The notes: generated from the sequence alone by a model not told the origin. Shown: positions 47,481 to 61,400, numbered from the stretch's first letter. The stretch: DNA of 64,000 nucleotides from Cymodocea nodosa (GCA_036874045.1 JAZBRI010000010.1:1880001-1944000), one strand, 5' to 3'. Program-made: numbers and translations.

Positions 47481-47939
47481 ACGGCCTGGATGACAATTAA
47501 TCACCGCTCAGAATTTCCACAGCGCAATGACGATTCTACCCTCGGCATCTTTGAGCAAAGGACCCAACCCTCTCCGTAGCCATGTCTACCTCCCAGGACC
47601 TCCGTTTGCGCAGGCGGCGCTCGCACTCGTACTTCCGAGTCGCCGACCCACTCTATCCAGGTCCCCAACGTTGGAATCGCTGTGACTTGCCTGATCGAGG
47701 TAATAGCTCGTCTCACTTCTGCATCCGAGGGTTCGTCGTCCCACAAATCCGTTGTTTCACTGTGACCACTGAGGCATCCAGAGACTGCAGATTTTTTGCC
47801 ATAATACGATCTGGATGTTGCTTGGAGCTTGATCTTGGAAGTGGGTTTTTGATCTGGTTGGATTTGGACCGCTTTTTGTGGACGATTTCGGAATTTTGTT
47901 TTTTGTTTTTTGTTTTGTGGTGCGTTTCATTGAATTTTG
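47480..47939 (+). promoter_or_regulatory. 5' leader of the UBP gene with an upstream ATG
   Basis: Higher-GC leader-like sequence. An upstream ATG at 47582 opens a 151-codon frame that overlaps the main start in another frame. A plausible leader donor (GAGGTAATAG, near 47698) would remove most of it, with an acceptor such as CTGCAG near 47787. The leader structure is unproven. Confidence 0.4.
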
Positions 47940-50900
47940 ATGGGGAAGAAGGCGAGGAGCAAGGCAAGGAATCAGCACAAGATGCGTTCACGCCCGTCTA
48001 CACTGTCCAAGAAGGTGAATCCGGAAGTGGAAGTTAATGAAGATGGAGTGCACGATGGGGGGGATTGTGAGCACTATGACAAGAAAGACGCTGATTTGAA
48101 TCTCATTCTGTTGAAAATTCGCTCATTGGAGTGGAAATGCGAGGATTGCCGGGTTGATTCCTCTCACAGTAGGAGAGGCAACAAGGGAAAGGCTAAAGGT
48201 GGCAGGAAAAAGGGAGGCTCTGGTTCTGTGGATTCAGAAACTCTTTGGGTCTGCTTGAGTTGTGGTTACCTTGGTTGTGGAGGTGTAAGTGTTTCAACAC
48301 CGTGTGGTCATTCTCGACGCCATTCAAAAAAAGACCACCATTTGTTGGCTGCACGGTTGGACCATCCTGTGAGTGGATGGTGCTTTCAATGTAATTCTAA
48401 TATCAGAATTGAGATGCCTGATGGTCCTGAAATGGAACCAAAATCTACAAGTGAGGTTGTGAACAGATTGTCTAGTGGTGATGACATGGGGAATTGCAAG
48501 AAGGAAGATGATGTGGGTGATAATTTGCCAGCAGATGTTAGGAAAAGCTATGTGGTTAGAGGTCTAGTGAATCTTGGAAACACTTGCTTCTTCAATTCTG
48601 TGATGCAAAACTTGTTTGCCACTGAAATGTTGCGAGAATACTTTCTGAGCATGACAGATATGAGAGGACCGCTTACCATGGCACTGAAGAAGCTCTTCAA
48701 TGAAACAAGTGCAGGGTTGGGATCCAACAAAGGTTCCATTAACCCAAAGAATGTATTTGGATGCATATGTTCCAAGGCACCACATTTCAAGGGGTATGAA
48801 CAGCAAGATAGCCATGAACTTCTGCGTTACCTACTTGATGGTCTGTGTGTGGAAGAATTGACTGCTAGGAAATTACATGGCACTTTAGATAAAAATGAGG
48901 GCACTTTGCATGGGGTTCCAACATTTGTTGATGTTGTATTTGGAGGTCAGTTGTCCAGCACAGTGTGTTGTGTGGAATGTGGTCACAGTTCAGTGGTTCA
49001 TGAACCATTCTTAGACCTGTCTCTACCAGTTCCTTCTAAGAAGATGCCATCTAAGAAATTGTCAGCTGCTCCAGTTAAGAAGAGCAAATCTTTGCCTAGT
49101 GATGTTCCCAAAGGCCGTAGAACTAGAGAAAAGGGAAGTGTGAAAATTTCAAACTTAGATCAGTGGAAAAGAGATCCTGTTGATGAATCATTTAGATCTA
49201 TGAAGCAGAATAAAATACAATCTGCTGGTTCACCTGAATCAGGTGAATCTTATTTTAGCTCTGCAAATGAAAAACAAAGGATGCCCTTGAATGAGGAAAA
49301 TGTTCTCTTCTGGCTGGATTATGTTGAACCAACTGTAACAGCAAAAATTGTCCATCCAATTTCTGATAAAATTGAAAAACCAGCTTCTGTCTTGAATGAT
49401 CATGAGAATTGGAAAACCTGCCAAATCAAAAGTGGTGTATCAGTACCTGAAATGGTGATTCATGAATGTTCCAAATCACATGCCATAGTGACACAGGAAT
49501 TTTCTGGAGCTGCACTTCACATGCAGGTTCAAGATATTGGGGCACAATCTTCTGGAGGAATAACTGAAATTCAAGGGCAGGTTCAAGATGCTGAAGTAGA
49601 ATCTTCTGGGGAAACAAATGAAGTTCCTATGAAGTTTCAAGATATAGCAGGGTCTTCGAGGGAAACAAATGAAATTCCTTTGCCAGTTCCACATGAAAAA
49701 GTAGGATATTCTGAGGAAAGAAATAGAGTTCTTTCAAAGGTTCAAGACAATGCAGGGACTTCAGGGGAAACAAAGGAAGTTCCTTTACAGATTCAAGATC
49801 CAGAAGTAGGGTCTCCTGAGCAAACTAATGAAGTTCCTTTGCAGGTTCAAGATGCTGAAGTAATACTACTTCCATACATGGAGCTGACCTCAATTGCCAA
49901 AGGAACACCTGAAGCAGGTGTGGAAATTAAGAAATCAGAAGATTATGATGGTGCAAATGCTAATTTGGTACACAAATCAGGTAATACAGTCTCAACATCA
50001 GTTGCTTGTGAGCCTGCTGAAGTAGAATTTGAAGGTCTAGGTGATTTATTTGCTGAACCAGAGATTACATCTGATATCAGGCCTGGGAAAGTGAATTTGG
50101 AAGATGCAGAAGCATCATGTCTTCCTGGAAACAACAGTGAATCCAATCAAGAGGAGGTTGACAATACAAATGCTCCAGTATCAGTAGTTAGTTGCTTGGC
50201 TTATTTCACAAAGCCAGAACTTCTCTCAGGTGAACATGCTTGGCACTGTGAAAATTGTTCTAGGAAGTTGCAGGATCAAAATACAAAAATATGTAAAAGT
50301 AATCAACAAGAAATTCAATGTGATAAATTGCATGAGGGATTGCATCCTGCAGTAGATGCACCCAAATTCATAGACAACACTGTTACATTCCCCTTGGAAG
50401 GAAATCTTGTCAGTTGCTCTGAAAATGCAACATTGCAGAATGGGAGCTTGACCAATTCTGTTGGTAATGTAGTTTATGATGGTACAATTTGCAAATCAAA
50501 GGAAACAAGAAGTAAGAAAATTTCAGTACAATCAGATTCCTCAGAAAAGGAAATTGACCAATGTTGTGTAGTTTCAGAGAAGGATGAAAAGTTTGTAGGA
50601 TCAGATACTTCCCAATACTTTTCATGTGCTTCAAATGTTGAAAAAACTAGCTTCAATATGAATTCTTATGTTTCAGGTAGCAATTCATGTAGCAAAGATG
50701 AACTGAATGATGATGCATGTGAGGTCCAGTCATTGTCACTAGCCACTTCCCCACAATCAGTTGCAGATATCAGGGAAGAAAATGGATCTGACACTTCTGT
50801 TGACTTTCAAAAGATGAAAGAGAATGGCAAAAGGATGGCAAACAAACATTCTAAAAATGAAGCAGGTCATTCGGAAAGGCTAAAGGCCAAACGTGATGCA

Positions 50901-53900
50901 ACCAAGAGGATTCTCATTAATAAAGCACCGCATATTTTGACTATTCATTTAAAGAGGTTCAGCCAAGATGCTCGTGGTCGTTTAAGTAAATTAAATGGTT
51001 ATGTCAATTTTCAAGAAGTACTTGATCTTGCACCATATATGGACCCAAGGTTCTCCAAACTTTTCTTGATTTAAAATTATTTTTACACAAAGAATTTTAT
51101 TTTCCTTGCTTTGTTACTATTTGCTTACTTATCATATATGTATTAAAAAAATGAAAAGAAAATGTGGATAAAGTATAACATAAGTATTAGTTCACTTTCA
51201 ACCATTCTCAATTTCAAATTGGTTTGATGAATGCTCATATATTTATATTCTATTTAGTTTATTCTATTTGTTTGTATTCATATTTGATATTCAAAAAATA
51301 TCCATATATAAATATTTTTGAATATGATTTTAATTTTTCATATCTAACATATATCCAGACAATTATTTGTATTTGAAAAATAAAACAAATACAAATATGA
51401 TAAATAGTATATTTGATTTGTATTTGATATTTTGATCTATTTGCTCCCCTTTCATCAACACAAATTAGTAGCACAGAAAATTTTAATCAGTTAAACATGT
51501 GTTGAGAGACAAACATTGGAGAAGGTAAATCTATCCAAAAAATCCTCAGTAAGTACATAACAGCAAGGACATTGTATAAAAATAAGGCATAATGATTATA
51601 GGATTGCCTTGCAACACTGAGGTATTCTGGGCTCGCATGGATTTCAAGTCTTTTATGTGTGTTTTTACTTTCACTCAATTTTTTTATTCTATATGACAAG
51701 TCTTATGAAAGTCTACATGTGAAGTTTCATCCCTTCATGGTTGATTCCAAGCCTAGATAGAGGAGGAGGCTAACATTAGGTAGACAACCAGTTGTAAAAC
51801 TTGTCAACCTTTTATAAACATGAATCCTATCCTAAAGACATCTCATTGAGGTGTAACTCTTCTAATGATATGTAATGTCAAACCTTAGGTATAATGAAAT
51901 GAAAATAGTTGCACACCCTAGATGTAACATTCTTAAACCAAGAGTTTTACAGCAGCCTGAATGTAAATGAAAATAAACAAGAATTCTCACATCTTAATGA
52001 ATAAGTTACATAAAGAAGTTAATTCAAAACACCAAAATTAAACTAGCAACTTGGAATATAGGAATCTTAGCTAATAAGAGTATAGAATTAATGGATATAA
52101 TAATAAGAAGAAAAATTAATATATTTTGCTTATAAGAAAATCGGTAGACAAAAAATCTAAGCTAATTAAGGATAGTGATTTCAAATTATGATATACAAGA
52201 AAAGATAAACGTAGAAATGAAGTTGAAATTTTGGTAGAAGTTTAAGAGATGAAGTTATTAAGATAATAAAGATAAAAGATATAATTATAATGATTAAACT
52301 TGTCATAGGAAATGAGATAATTAATATAATTAGTGCATATGCTTCACAAATAGGTTTAGAAGAAACTAATAGATAGAAATTTTGTAAAGATTTAAATAAT
52401 TTAGTTCATGACTTATCTACTAATGAGAAGCTCTTTATTAGAGGAGATCTAAATGACCGTATATGAGAAAAATATTGAATATAAAAAAAAATCATGGAGG
52501 ATTTGGTTTTGGTAATAAAAATGAAGAGGAAAATTTAACTATAGACTTTTGTGTAATTTGTAATATTTGGCAACTAACACTTATTTTAAGAAAAGAGAGA
52601 AGCATTTAATTACAGTTAGAAGTGATTCAAATGATAGTCGAATTGATTTTTTACTTGTTAAAAAATAAATCAATGAATGTATAAAGATCGTAAGGTTATT
52701 CTAGAAGAAATATTAACTACATAACATTGATTGTTAGTATTAGATGTTAATATCAAGATTAAGAAGAAAAAGATTAAGTACATAAGAATCTAAGAATTAG
52801 ATGGTAAAATTTAAAAATTGAAAGGAAAATGATATGAAGAGATAACTTATTAAAAAAAAGAATATGGCAACTAGATGAAAAGGTAAATGAACTTTGGAAT
52901 GAAATGACTACTTGCATTAAAAAGATTGCTAGGAAAATTTTAGGAGAGATGTGAAATGAGGGTGGCTCCACTAAGTAAATAAAGTTGGCGTGAAATGAAG
53001 ATATACAAAAGATAATAAAAGAAAAGAAATAATATTATAAAACTTATCATAAATGTAGAAATAAGGAAAATTTAGAAAAGTAATAAGTTAATAAAAAAGA
53101 ATGTTAAAAAAATTGTTAGTGAAGTTAAAAACTAGGCATATAGGGAATTATATGATAATTGGAATACAAAACAAGGAGACAATTGAATATATAGATTGGC
53201 TAAGGCTAGAGAAAGAAAATCTAAAGATTTGAATCAAGTGTATTAAAGAGGATGATGATAAAGTTTTAGTAAAAGAAAATGAAATAAAAGATAAATGGTA
53301 TAGGTATTTTATTAAATTTTGGATGATTGTACTATAGGAAACTCTTACCATATGAACTTACCATAACTAGTGTAATAATACAAAGGATATAAATTGTAGT
53401 TATTTTAAAGAATTAATAATTAGGTAGGAAAAGCTATTAAAAAAATGAAATATAGGAAAATTATTAAACCAAATGGTATTCCTATTAAAGTGTGAGAGTG
53501 AATGGGAAAATAAAGACTAAATGATTAACTAAACTTTTTAATATAATTTTAAAGACAAAGAAAATGTCAAATGAATAGAGTAAATAAGAGAGATGTATAG
53601 AATTGTAATTATTATAGTATTAATGAGTTGTACTATGAAATTATGGGAAAAAAATAATTAAACAAAGACTAAAACATGTAACTAAAATCACAAAAAATCA
53701 ATTTGGGCTTGTACCAAATAGGTCAACTATGAAAGTTATTCATTTACTTAAACAACTAATGGAAAATTTTAGAGTTAAGAAAAAAGACTTTCATATGATT
53801 TAAAAAACTTATGATAGAATACCTAGAAACTTATTATGGTAGGTTTTAAAAGGAAAATAAGTACCAATAAGATATATTGATATCAAAAAGTATTGTAAAC

Positions 53901-56857
53901 TATTCAAAAAAATTGAATAGTCTTACATCCGTGGTATTAAACATTGATGTGGTTTTGATATAAGGTAAACATTCCCCCTATCAAATCAGGGGTGAATTCT
54001 TTTAGATTCATAACAAGTGATATCAAAACCAACATGATTCAAATCAAACCCAATAGAAAGGGCAACCTAGGTCAGGTTGAAAGTGCCTAGAGCCTAAAGT
54101 GGGTCATTGATAGAATGGGTGACTTGAGATGAGCTGAGGGTGCTTAGAGCCTAAAGTAAACCATTGTCAAAAGGGACAACCTAGGATGGGTCAAAAATGT
54201 CTAGAGCTCAAAGTAGGCCACTGACAAGGTTGTTAATTTCAAAAGTGTGTGGAATTTTACAAACTGAACTAAATAGTCTAATATCAATGGTGTAAAACAC
54301 TAATGCGATCTTGATATAAGGTGGACACTTTCTCCTATTAGATTGATCTTTTGAAGCATGTTCTCCTAAGCTCATAACAAAAAGACATGTATAAAAGAGT
54401 AATTACTAGTGTTAAAACTATAAAGGGTAGAAATTAGTAAATTTCTTATAGGCATAGGTTTAGACTAAGGATCCTCCTTAAGTTAACATTTGTTCATCTT
54501 AATTATAAATGAAATAATTAAGGAAATTCAAGGAAAAATACCTTGGTGTATTTTATTTGTTGATAATATAATTTTAGTTGATAAAAGAAAAGAATTCTTT
54601 CTAAATTAGAATTACATATAGACACTTTAGAGTGCAAAGGATTTAAATTAAGTCAAAAACTAAATATATAGGATATAGGTTCGATAATAATAAAAATAAT
54701 GATGAAGGTATATACTTAGATGACCATGAAATTTATAAAAGTAAGACTTTTAAATTCTTAGGAATTATAATTACTATAAAAGTAATTATAGATGTTATTC
54801 ATAAGATTAAAATAGGATGGATAAAGTAGAGAAATGTTTTTAGAGTGTTGTGTAATAGGAGGATACCTTAAATTTATACTTTATGACTTAGAATGCTAGA
54901 CTGTAAAGCATAAGGATATACAAAAAGTTAATATTACTGAGATACATTCTTAAATAAATGAATGATAATATTATAAAAGATAAGTTAATAATAATTTTAT
55001 TAGAAATAGAGCAGAAGTTGTATTTATTGTAGATAAGATAAAAGAAAATCAACTTAGGTAGTTTAGTTATATCTTTAGAAAACTTAAGAATGCACCAATT
55101 AGGAAAGGCAATTTAATTGGTGTAGAGGAAATTAAAATAAGTAAAAGTAGGTTTAAAACTTCTTGGCTAGGAATTGTAAGAAAAGGTTTAAATTTATATA
55201 ATTTAATTGAAGACCTACAAATAAATAGAAATATTTGAAAGAAAAGAATTGAAATGGCTAATCTCACATTATAAGATTATAATTCAGATTATCATTGTCA
55301 TAAGGTAGGCTTAAAATTACTAGATTAGGAATTTTAAGAAAAAACTTAATTTAATATAACTTAACTGAAGACTTAGGATTGAAAAGAAATATTTGGAAGA
55401 AAAGGATCCATGTAACTGATCTAATGTAGTGGGATTATGACTCAGATTGTTATTATTTATATGTTGAGTCTTATAAAATACTTAAAGGAAAATGATTGTT
55501 ATGGTCAATCCCATGTAATGAGATTTTGGTTCGAACTGTTATCATTATTTGTTATTGTTTACATAACGAGTCTTATGTGCAGCTTTTATTATTTCTTGAG
55601 CTTTTTAATGAATTCTCTTTTTTGCAACTAATTTAAGTTAATTTATGTCAAATGTCTCTGCTACCATTCACTATTCGGTGAATCTTTTGATTGAATGCTA
55701 ATGGATCATTGGGCTATTTCAGTAGTATTGCTACCAGTTTTGTTTGGTAATGTTTGTGGGGTACAGACAGTTGTAGTTTGTGGAGTTCACACTTGTGCTA
55801 GTTTAAAAGGAGCTTGGCTTATGTAAAGCGTGGTTTGGTAATTTTTTAGTTATAGCTTGTAACTATAAGCCACTGCAGACACTGGCAAGACAGGTGCCTG
55901 GGAGGAAATATAGGTTTATCACCTGGTCTCTTTTGTCCTTTCAGGCCTTGGGTGCCCAATGCAGATGCCAATTGGTCACTGCCCCAGTAGGAAGCAAAGA
56001 TGGATCCAGTTTTTGATCCATTTCCAGATCCATATAAAGAATATGTTATGAATGATCCTAACCCTTAATTTATCATTTTCCCCTTTCGAATATGTTATGA
56101 ATGCTCCTAAACCTTAATTTATCATTTTTCCCTTTCTTTCTCCTCATCGTGCTCCATCCTTCTTCTCCTCCTTCTCCTAGCATCAGAACCAACCTTTGGA
56201 CGCCTGCTAGGCTATTTCCAGCAGTATATGATGACCTTTGGCAGCCTTCCAAATTCCAATTCATTTCCCGATATTTTCTGACAAGAATAGCCTGTTTTTA
56301 ATACATTTTGATCCCCTTTCAGAAGATTCCGACAAGATTTCAATGAGGTTCACCTCTCTTTCTGCCATCTCTGTCTTCAAGACAAGTTTTTATGATTTTA
56401 TCATATTCTTTTCATTTCTCATTTTTGTTGTTATTTTTTAAAGAACAGATGCCAATTCCTTGTGTATTCCCTGATGTTTGAAATCAAATTTCTATAAAAG
56501 TATCTTCTTCTTTTTTTCAAAAAGCAAATGATTAATGCTAATTTGTATGTTCCCATTGTTTCTCAGCATGCTTTACATTTTCACCCATAACAGCTACCAT
56601 GACAAGCAATGGCTTTCACATGCAGGAGCCATGGGAATGACAAGCATGTCTTTCGCCTCATAGGAGTAGTTGAGCATTCAGGAACCTTGAGGGGTGGTCA
56701 TTACATTGCCTACGTTAGAGGTGTGAAGGCAAGTAGGGATGGCAACAACACCAGTGCTTGGTTCTACATCAGTGATATGCATGTACGTGAAGCACCCTTA
56801 ACAGAGGTTCTCCAGTGTGAGGCATACATCCTCTTCTACGAAAGAATCCATCATTAA
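47940..56857 (+). CDS. UBP2-like: Ubiquitin carboxyl-terminal hydrolase, UBP1/UBP2 type (two coding exons)
   Basis: Coding exons are 47940-51049 and 56626-56857, joined across a 5,576-bp GT-AG intron in phase 2 to give 1,113 residues. The start is the ATG at 47940 (MGKKARSKAR). Residues about 43-152 form a ZnF-UBP domain with CEDC, VCLSCGYLGCGG, CGHSRRH and CFQC, which binds free ubiquitin C-termini. The peptidase C19 domain starts with GLVNLGNTCFFNSVMQNL, catalytic Cys216. A long acidic insert (about residues 370-970) separates it from the C-terminal half with HILTIHLKRFSQD. The His box GTLRGGHYIAYV (His1062) and WFYISD (Asp1087) lie in exon 2, so the catalytic triad depends on splicing over the large intron. 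A CVECGHSS and a CENCSR pair probably bind the structural zinc of the fingers. The order matches plant UBP1/UBP2 and animal USP16/45. The insert holds degenerate 17-20 residue repeats. Confidence 0.93.
49519..49870 (+). repeat. Degenerate tandem repeats in the UBP insert
   Basis: About seven units of 17-20 codons of the form VQDAEVESSGETNEVP recur (QVQD/KFQD/KVQD/QIQD, then SSGETNEVP-like). Unit length varies but stays in frame, in the disordered insert between the two halves of the catalytic domain. Confidence 0.85.
51990..55640 (+). mobile_element. RTE-clade LINE remnant in the UBP intron, same strand as the gene
   Basis: The start near 52035 encodes KLATWNIGIL-KSIELMDI-RRKINI, the endonuclease start of plant RTE elements. 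Later come GGDLN-type and SDSRIDFLL segments, the RT region with FGLVPNRSTMKVIHLLKQLM (about 53700-53760) and DRIPRNLLW (about 53815), the altered catalytic motif CILFVDNIILVD in place of YADD (about 54548), and FKFLGIII. The 3' tail at about 55145-55450 is duplicated in degenerate form. Many stops make it dead. A TRIM is inserted at 53891-54379. Confidence 0.8.
53891..54379 (+). mobile_element. TRIM (terminal-repeat retrotransposon in miniature) inside the LINE, target duplication AAAAG
   Basis: Terminal direct repeats of about 125-150 bp (53891-54015 and about 54229-54379) share GAATAGTCT-type, GATATAAGGT and CTCATAACA-type segments and flank a 213-bp interior. The first repeat is followed by TGATATCAAAACCAACATG, a degenerate tRNA-iMet primer site. 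AAAAG occurs at 53886-53890 and 54380-54384. The surrounding LINE frame (YIDI, then KDMYKRVITSV) is restored when it is removed. The first bases read TATTG where TGTTG is expected. Confidence 0.75.
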
Positions 56858-58407
56858 TTTTGTTTCCCCACTTCTCTTAGATGCACATTATTCATTCTCA
56901 CGTCCCTTTGCTTTCTGATCCGCTCCCAACCAAGTTGATTTTTCTGTGGGGGGGCTGGGGCATGAAGTGCAATTTGGCAAACGGGGTTTGTAGAGTCTTG
57001 AGGCTTCAACCAATCCCAATTAATCCTGTCAACACAACATTGTAAACACATGTAGAATTCACATATTGTATTTGTCCACACACAAATAGAGAATGTATTC
57101 CTTTACCTTTGTTGTTTCGTTACCTTTACATTTAAAGCTCCCGAACCTCAACTACTTACAATGGCTAATTTTGATTCCCTTGTTTAATTAAACATATATA
57201 TCCATCCAAATTCTTTTTTTCATATGGTTGATTTTTTTGTATGTATTAAAATCTAAGACCAATTACACTATAGACTTTTGATCGTATATCCATCTAAATT
57301 TATCATATAAGGGAGGGAGCTAGGAGGGGTTTGTGCACACGGAGATAAAAGGAAATCTTGGGAAATGAAATCATGAGAAAAGATTTCTCATGGTTTTAAG
57401 TTATTTGTGCAAATGGCTAATCATGGGAAAAGATTTCCCATGATTTCCAAACAAGAATAAATGTGTTTTGTAGTGTTTGATTGAATTTAACTAACGGAAA
57501 TGAAAATTGTTGAATTTTGTCAGGCGAAAATATAAAAGGTAAATTAAAGGAAAAATGTTGAGTAGAGAAGGATGAAGGAATAATAGAGAATTCGGAGAAA
57601 GATCTATATTTTTTAGGTTCTTTAGAGAGAATGGAAAAGAAAATGCATTTAAGTTATTTATGAGAAAAATTAACCTAAGTATTTTGCCAGAGAGAGAGAG
57701 AGAGAGTATATTCAATATGATTGTCTGTGAGAGCAAACGCACTAGATTATTGCATAAATACCATTGGATTGTAACGCATTGCATTTCCATAAACACTGAC
57801 TAGAATGTATCAAATAGGAACTAATACAAATGACACCACTTCAAAGTTTATACATCTATTTTCCGTATCTTTGAAGGACAAATCATCCACCCGTTAAAAA
57901 TATTATCATAAGAAGAGAGGTCCGACATTCATCCAAAACTCCAGACCATCATGGTTTGGAAAATCGCATGCAAGCCATGTGTAAAGTTGAGGCAGTTTTA
58001 TCGCTAATTTTGTTTCTTTTGTAGAACTTCAGCCAATGCATAACCGAAATCACTGTTGGATGACCATTCACAATACACAAAAAAATTGTATACAAGCACA
58101 ATATTGCATGAAAATCATTCCAATGATCTGAAGACGATGACCTTGTGACAGAAGAAAGATAAAATTAAACAAGCACCACCAACATTCCAGCCGCTGAATG
58201 ATTGGTGTTTTCCAATGTCAACAACCCCCTCCGTTCCTCTAGTCATTGCTACCATTGTGAGTAGTCAGTCAGCTACATGGTGTGAGATGTACATAAGAGA
58301 CCAAGAAGTTTGATGTACATATGAGACCAACAAGTTTGATGCACATGTATTTCACAATCAAGAGGGCATGATAACATCGAGCCTTCAAAGGAAGCCCCAT
58401 ATGCTGT
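56858..58407. other. Interval between convergent UBP and NIPA genes
   Basis: It holds the two 3' untranslated regions, a GA dinucleotide run (about 57689-57707) and two short hairpins (57372-57445). No coding gene is supported. Confidence 0.6.
57372..57445. repeat. Two related hairpins
   Basis: 57419-57445 is a perfect 12-bp stem (AATCATGGGAAA / TTTCCCATGATT) with the 3-base loop AGA. 57372-57396 is a nearly perfect version of the same stem with the same loop. They are separated by 22 bp, and may be a MITE remnant. Confidence 0.85.
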
Positions 58408-61400
58408 TCATAGGTCTGGGTCTTGACAGCTTTGCACTCGAAGTTCTGTAACTTGGAGGCCATTGCCCATATTCCTGGTCTTGTGTAAAAGAAAAGAACC
58501 CGAAACGATGGTTACAAATCCACATAACTCGGTGACAATTTGTGTTGCATTTTGAGAATCCCAGTCCTGGATGGAAGATTATGAGTTGTTAGACTTTACA
58601 GAAATAAAAAGTGTCCAAGATAACATTTGAAATGTCGTCTAATAAAAAGTGAACCGTTCCACTTGCCTGTCACAATGTAAAAATGGCCTCCTTAAGATGT
58701 ATAATATAAGAAGTTTAATCAACATAGTTCGTCTTCCACCCATTATTAAAAACGAAATAGATAAAGCATGGTGGGCAGATGGATTGCCACTTTTATACAT
58801 TCATGTATTCCTCTGCCCGTAAAAGTAGAATCAATAAAGCTTCAACAGGGAATCTTACTGCATAAACTGATTGAATTCTCTAAAACTGGGTTGACCTAAA
58901 ATATAAATTTCGTAGTCCATAAGAGCAAATGTCATGTGTTTCCTAATGTAACATTTTCATCATGCTACCTTAAGTACATGTTTAAAATCAAGAAAATATT
59001 ATTATCCATAAACAGTAAGCTGTTCAACAATGATTTCATGACGGGAGAGGATTTCCTTAAAGTGCAATTAGAAGTCAATAATCCCAAAACCTTTTTTTTC
59101 AATAATTCAGAGATTCTCGCCCTCTCGAGAAACAAGAAACTGCATGAATTTGGACAAATAGACGTGAATTTAGGCCTTTTGGCATACCAATCCTATTATC
59201 TAACTTGTGGTAATAGAAGTGTAAGATCAGACTAGACATAACTTCGATCCTTATCTATATTTATCTTTGTTACTAGTTTGTTACGAGTAGGGCCAACAGA
59301 TGACCTAAAATAGTCCACCATTATCCTTTTACCTAACATAGTCAACAAGCTGGCGATGAGTTAGAAAGTAATGGGTTGATTAAAATCCCTACCCTTGTTC
59401 ATTCTTAGTGGATATGATTTGATTGGATTAGTGGGTCAAGCCCAACTCACTTACATTCCTAGTTGTGGAATTTTTTGCTAAAATATGACTGGAAGATCCA
59501 ATTGAAATGCTAATAAGCTAATGATGACAGGGTGCATTACAATTGCCAAAAATATGACTGGACAATCTAATTGAAATGCTAGTAAGATAATGATGAGAAG
59601 ATGCCATTAACATTGAACCAAAATAAACAAATACCTTGAACATAATCATGCTGGCAAATATGGTGAGACTGGTGAACATCACAAAATAGACTGGCGATAC
59701 CACAGCAGTATTGAAAGTGTCCAAAGCCTGCATGAATAAAATCCAGGATCCAGATTGTTATTCCCTGAGCAATTTGAAAAAATCAAGATTTTTCATTTTT
59801 AATGAAAGTGGGATTCCACTAAACCCTAATGAAATACCCATGATTACAAGAAACAAGTAGAGACTTCAAAGTAATATGTAAGCAAAATAGGAGCACATAG
59901 GTCCAAAAAAAAGAAAATATATAATTTTAAAAGAATGAGCAAAAGGGCTGGACATGGGAAGAATGTTTTACTTAGGAAATGTACTAGACAAGTAATCTTG
60001 CTTGTGAAAAGCGGAACTACTACTAGAAAAAAATAAATCCAAGAATAACCCATCCAAAAACATTAACAACATTTTGTTTGCTAGTGATGTCTAAGCGAGA
60101 CTTGAAGCAAATAGAATTATGTAACTTAGCTTATCAAAGATTTCCTTCCCTCTGAAGACAATATATCATCAAATTATTAAAAACTGCCCCATTGATTGGT
60201 CAAAAAAATTTATGTTGCAAAGTTAATAAGCTTCTTGCTTCCATGGAGGCAATCATTGGTAGAAATAGGTACCAACATTGACAAGGTGATAAGAAGATAA
60301 ACAAATATCTCTTTTGAAATATGAGCCTATGAATAAACGATTATTTTCAACTTTTAGGCTTTGATATACTAGGCATGAAGTTGTCCATAATTAAAGACAG
60401 ATCTAGTAACTGAAAGATAATTCACGCAACATATTTATGGATTTTTCTCTTAATCCAAGCAATAGAGAAGCTATAACAATACTTAAACAGATGGGAGTAG
60501 ATTTATAAGAGCTTCCATATTACCTTGTTAAGGTAGTTCAACTGCAAAACAACACATGCAATGGACACAAATGTGAAGACCCATGTTTGAACATATATGA
60601 ATTGGTTTGCTCCTGAAAATGTTAGCTTCATTGCAATGGCAAGTGCTTTCACACTCATTACCTGCACAATGGGAAAAATAGGCATCAAAACTGACCTAAA
60701 CATTCATTAAGCAAAACAATGACCAATCTACTTGGCATACCGTGATAGAACCCATTAATGAACAAATTCCTATGTAAATCACCAAATGTGTATGGCCATA
60801 CTTGGGAACAAATTTGATTATAAGAATCAGGACCAAGACAATAACAACGCAGGTATAAACTATGAAACCTGCATAACAAAGAAACAAACATGATTAACAC
60901 AAATGATGAAAGCAGCACACATGTTAGTTCAATCATCAACTAGAGAAATGTTTTTATAATTTAATGTAAAACTCAACGCACCATGCTAAAAACTTTCATG
61001 CATAACCTCTCTGTGAAATGTCTACCAGTACGGTATATAATTGTACACAAGAAAGGAGATGCAACAGGACAATTTTAATGAAGATATTTGCATGACCATT
61101 GAAAAGAAACATCACTAGTTAATAGAATAAGTAACAATCTTCATTGACCTCCTTTCCCCCTCTCCAATTTAATAATGCTTCGAGAATTTCAGAGGCTGGA
61201 AAGGATGAGTTAGCTATGTAACTAGTAGATTACCTGCCATAAAAATTGCAGCATAAAGGCACTGGGGAAAAGCATAGGATAGCAAGGAAATCTCAATCGT
61301 AAATCTACCCGATAAATCTAGCTTTGAAAGGGGAAAGGAAGCAATAATACTAAGTAGTTTTTTCGTTTACACAAACAGTCACTACAGGAGACTCATAATT

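Noticed and set aside
47582-48037. 151-codon plus-strand ORF at the start of the UBP gene
   Set aside because: It overlaps the UBP start in another frame and has no domain; kept only as an upstream ATG.
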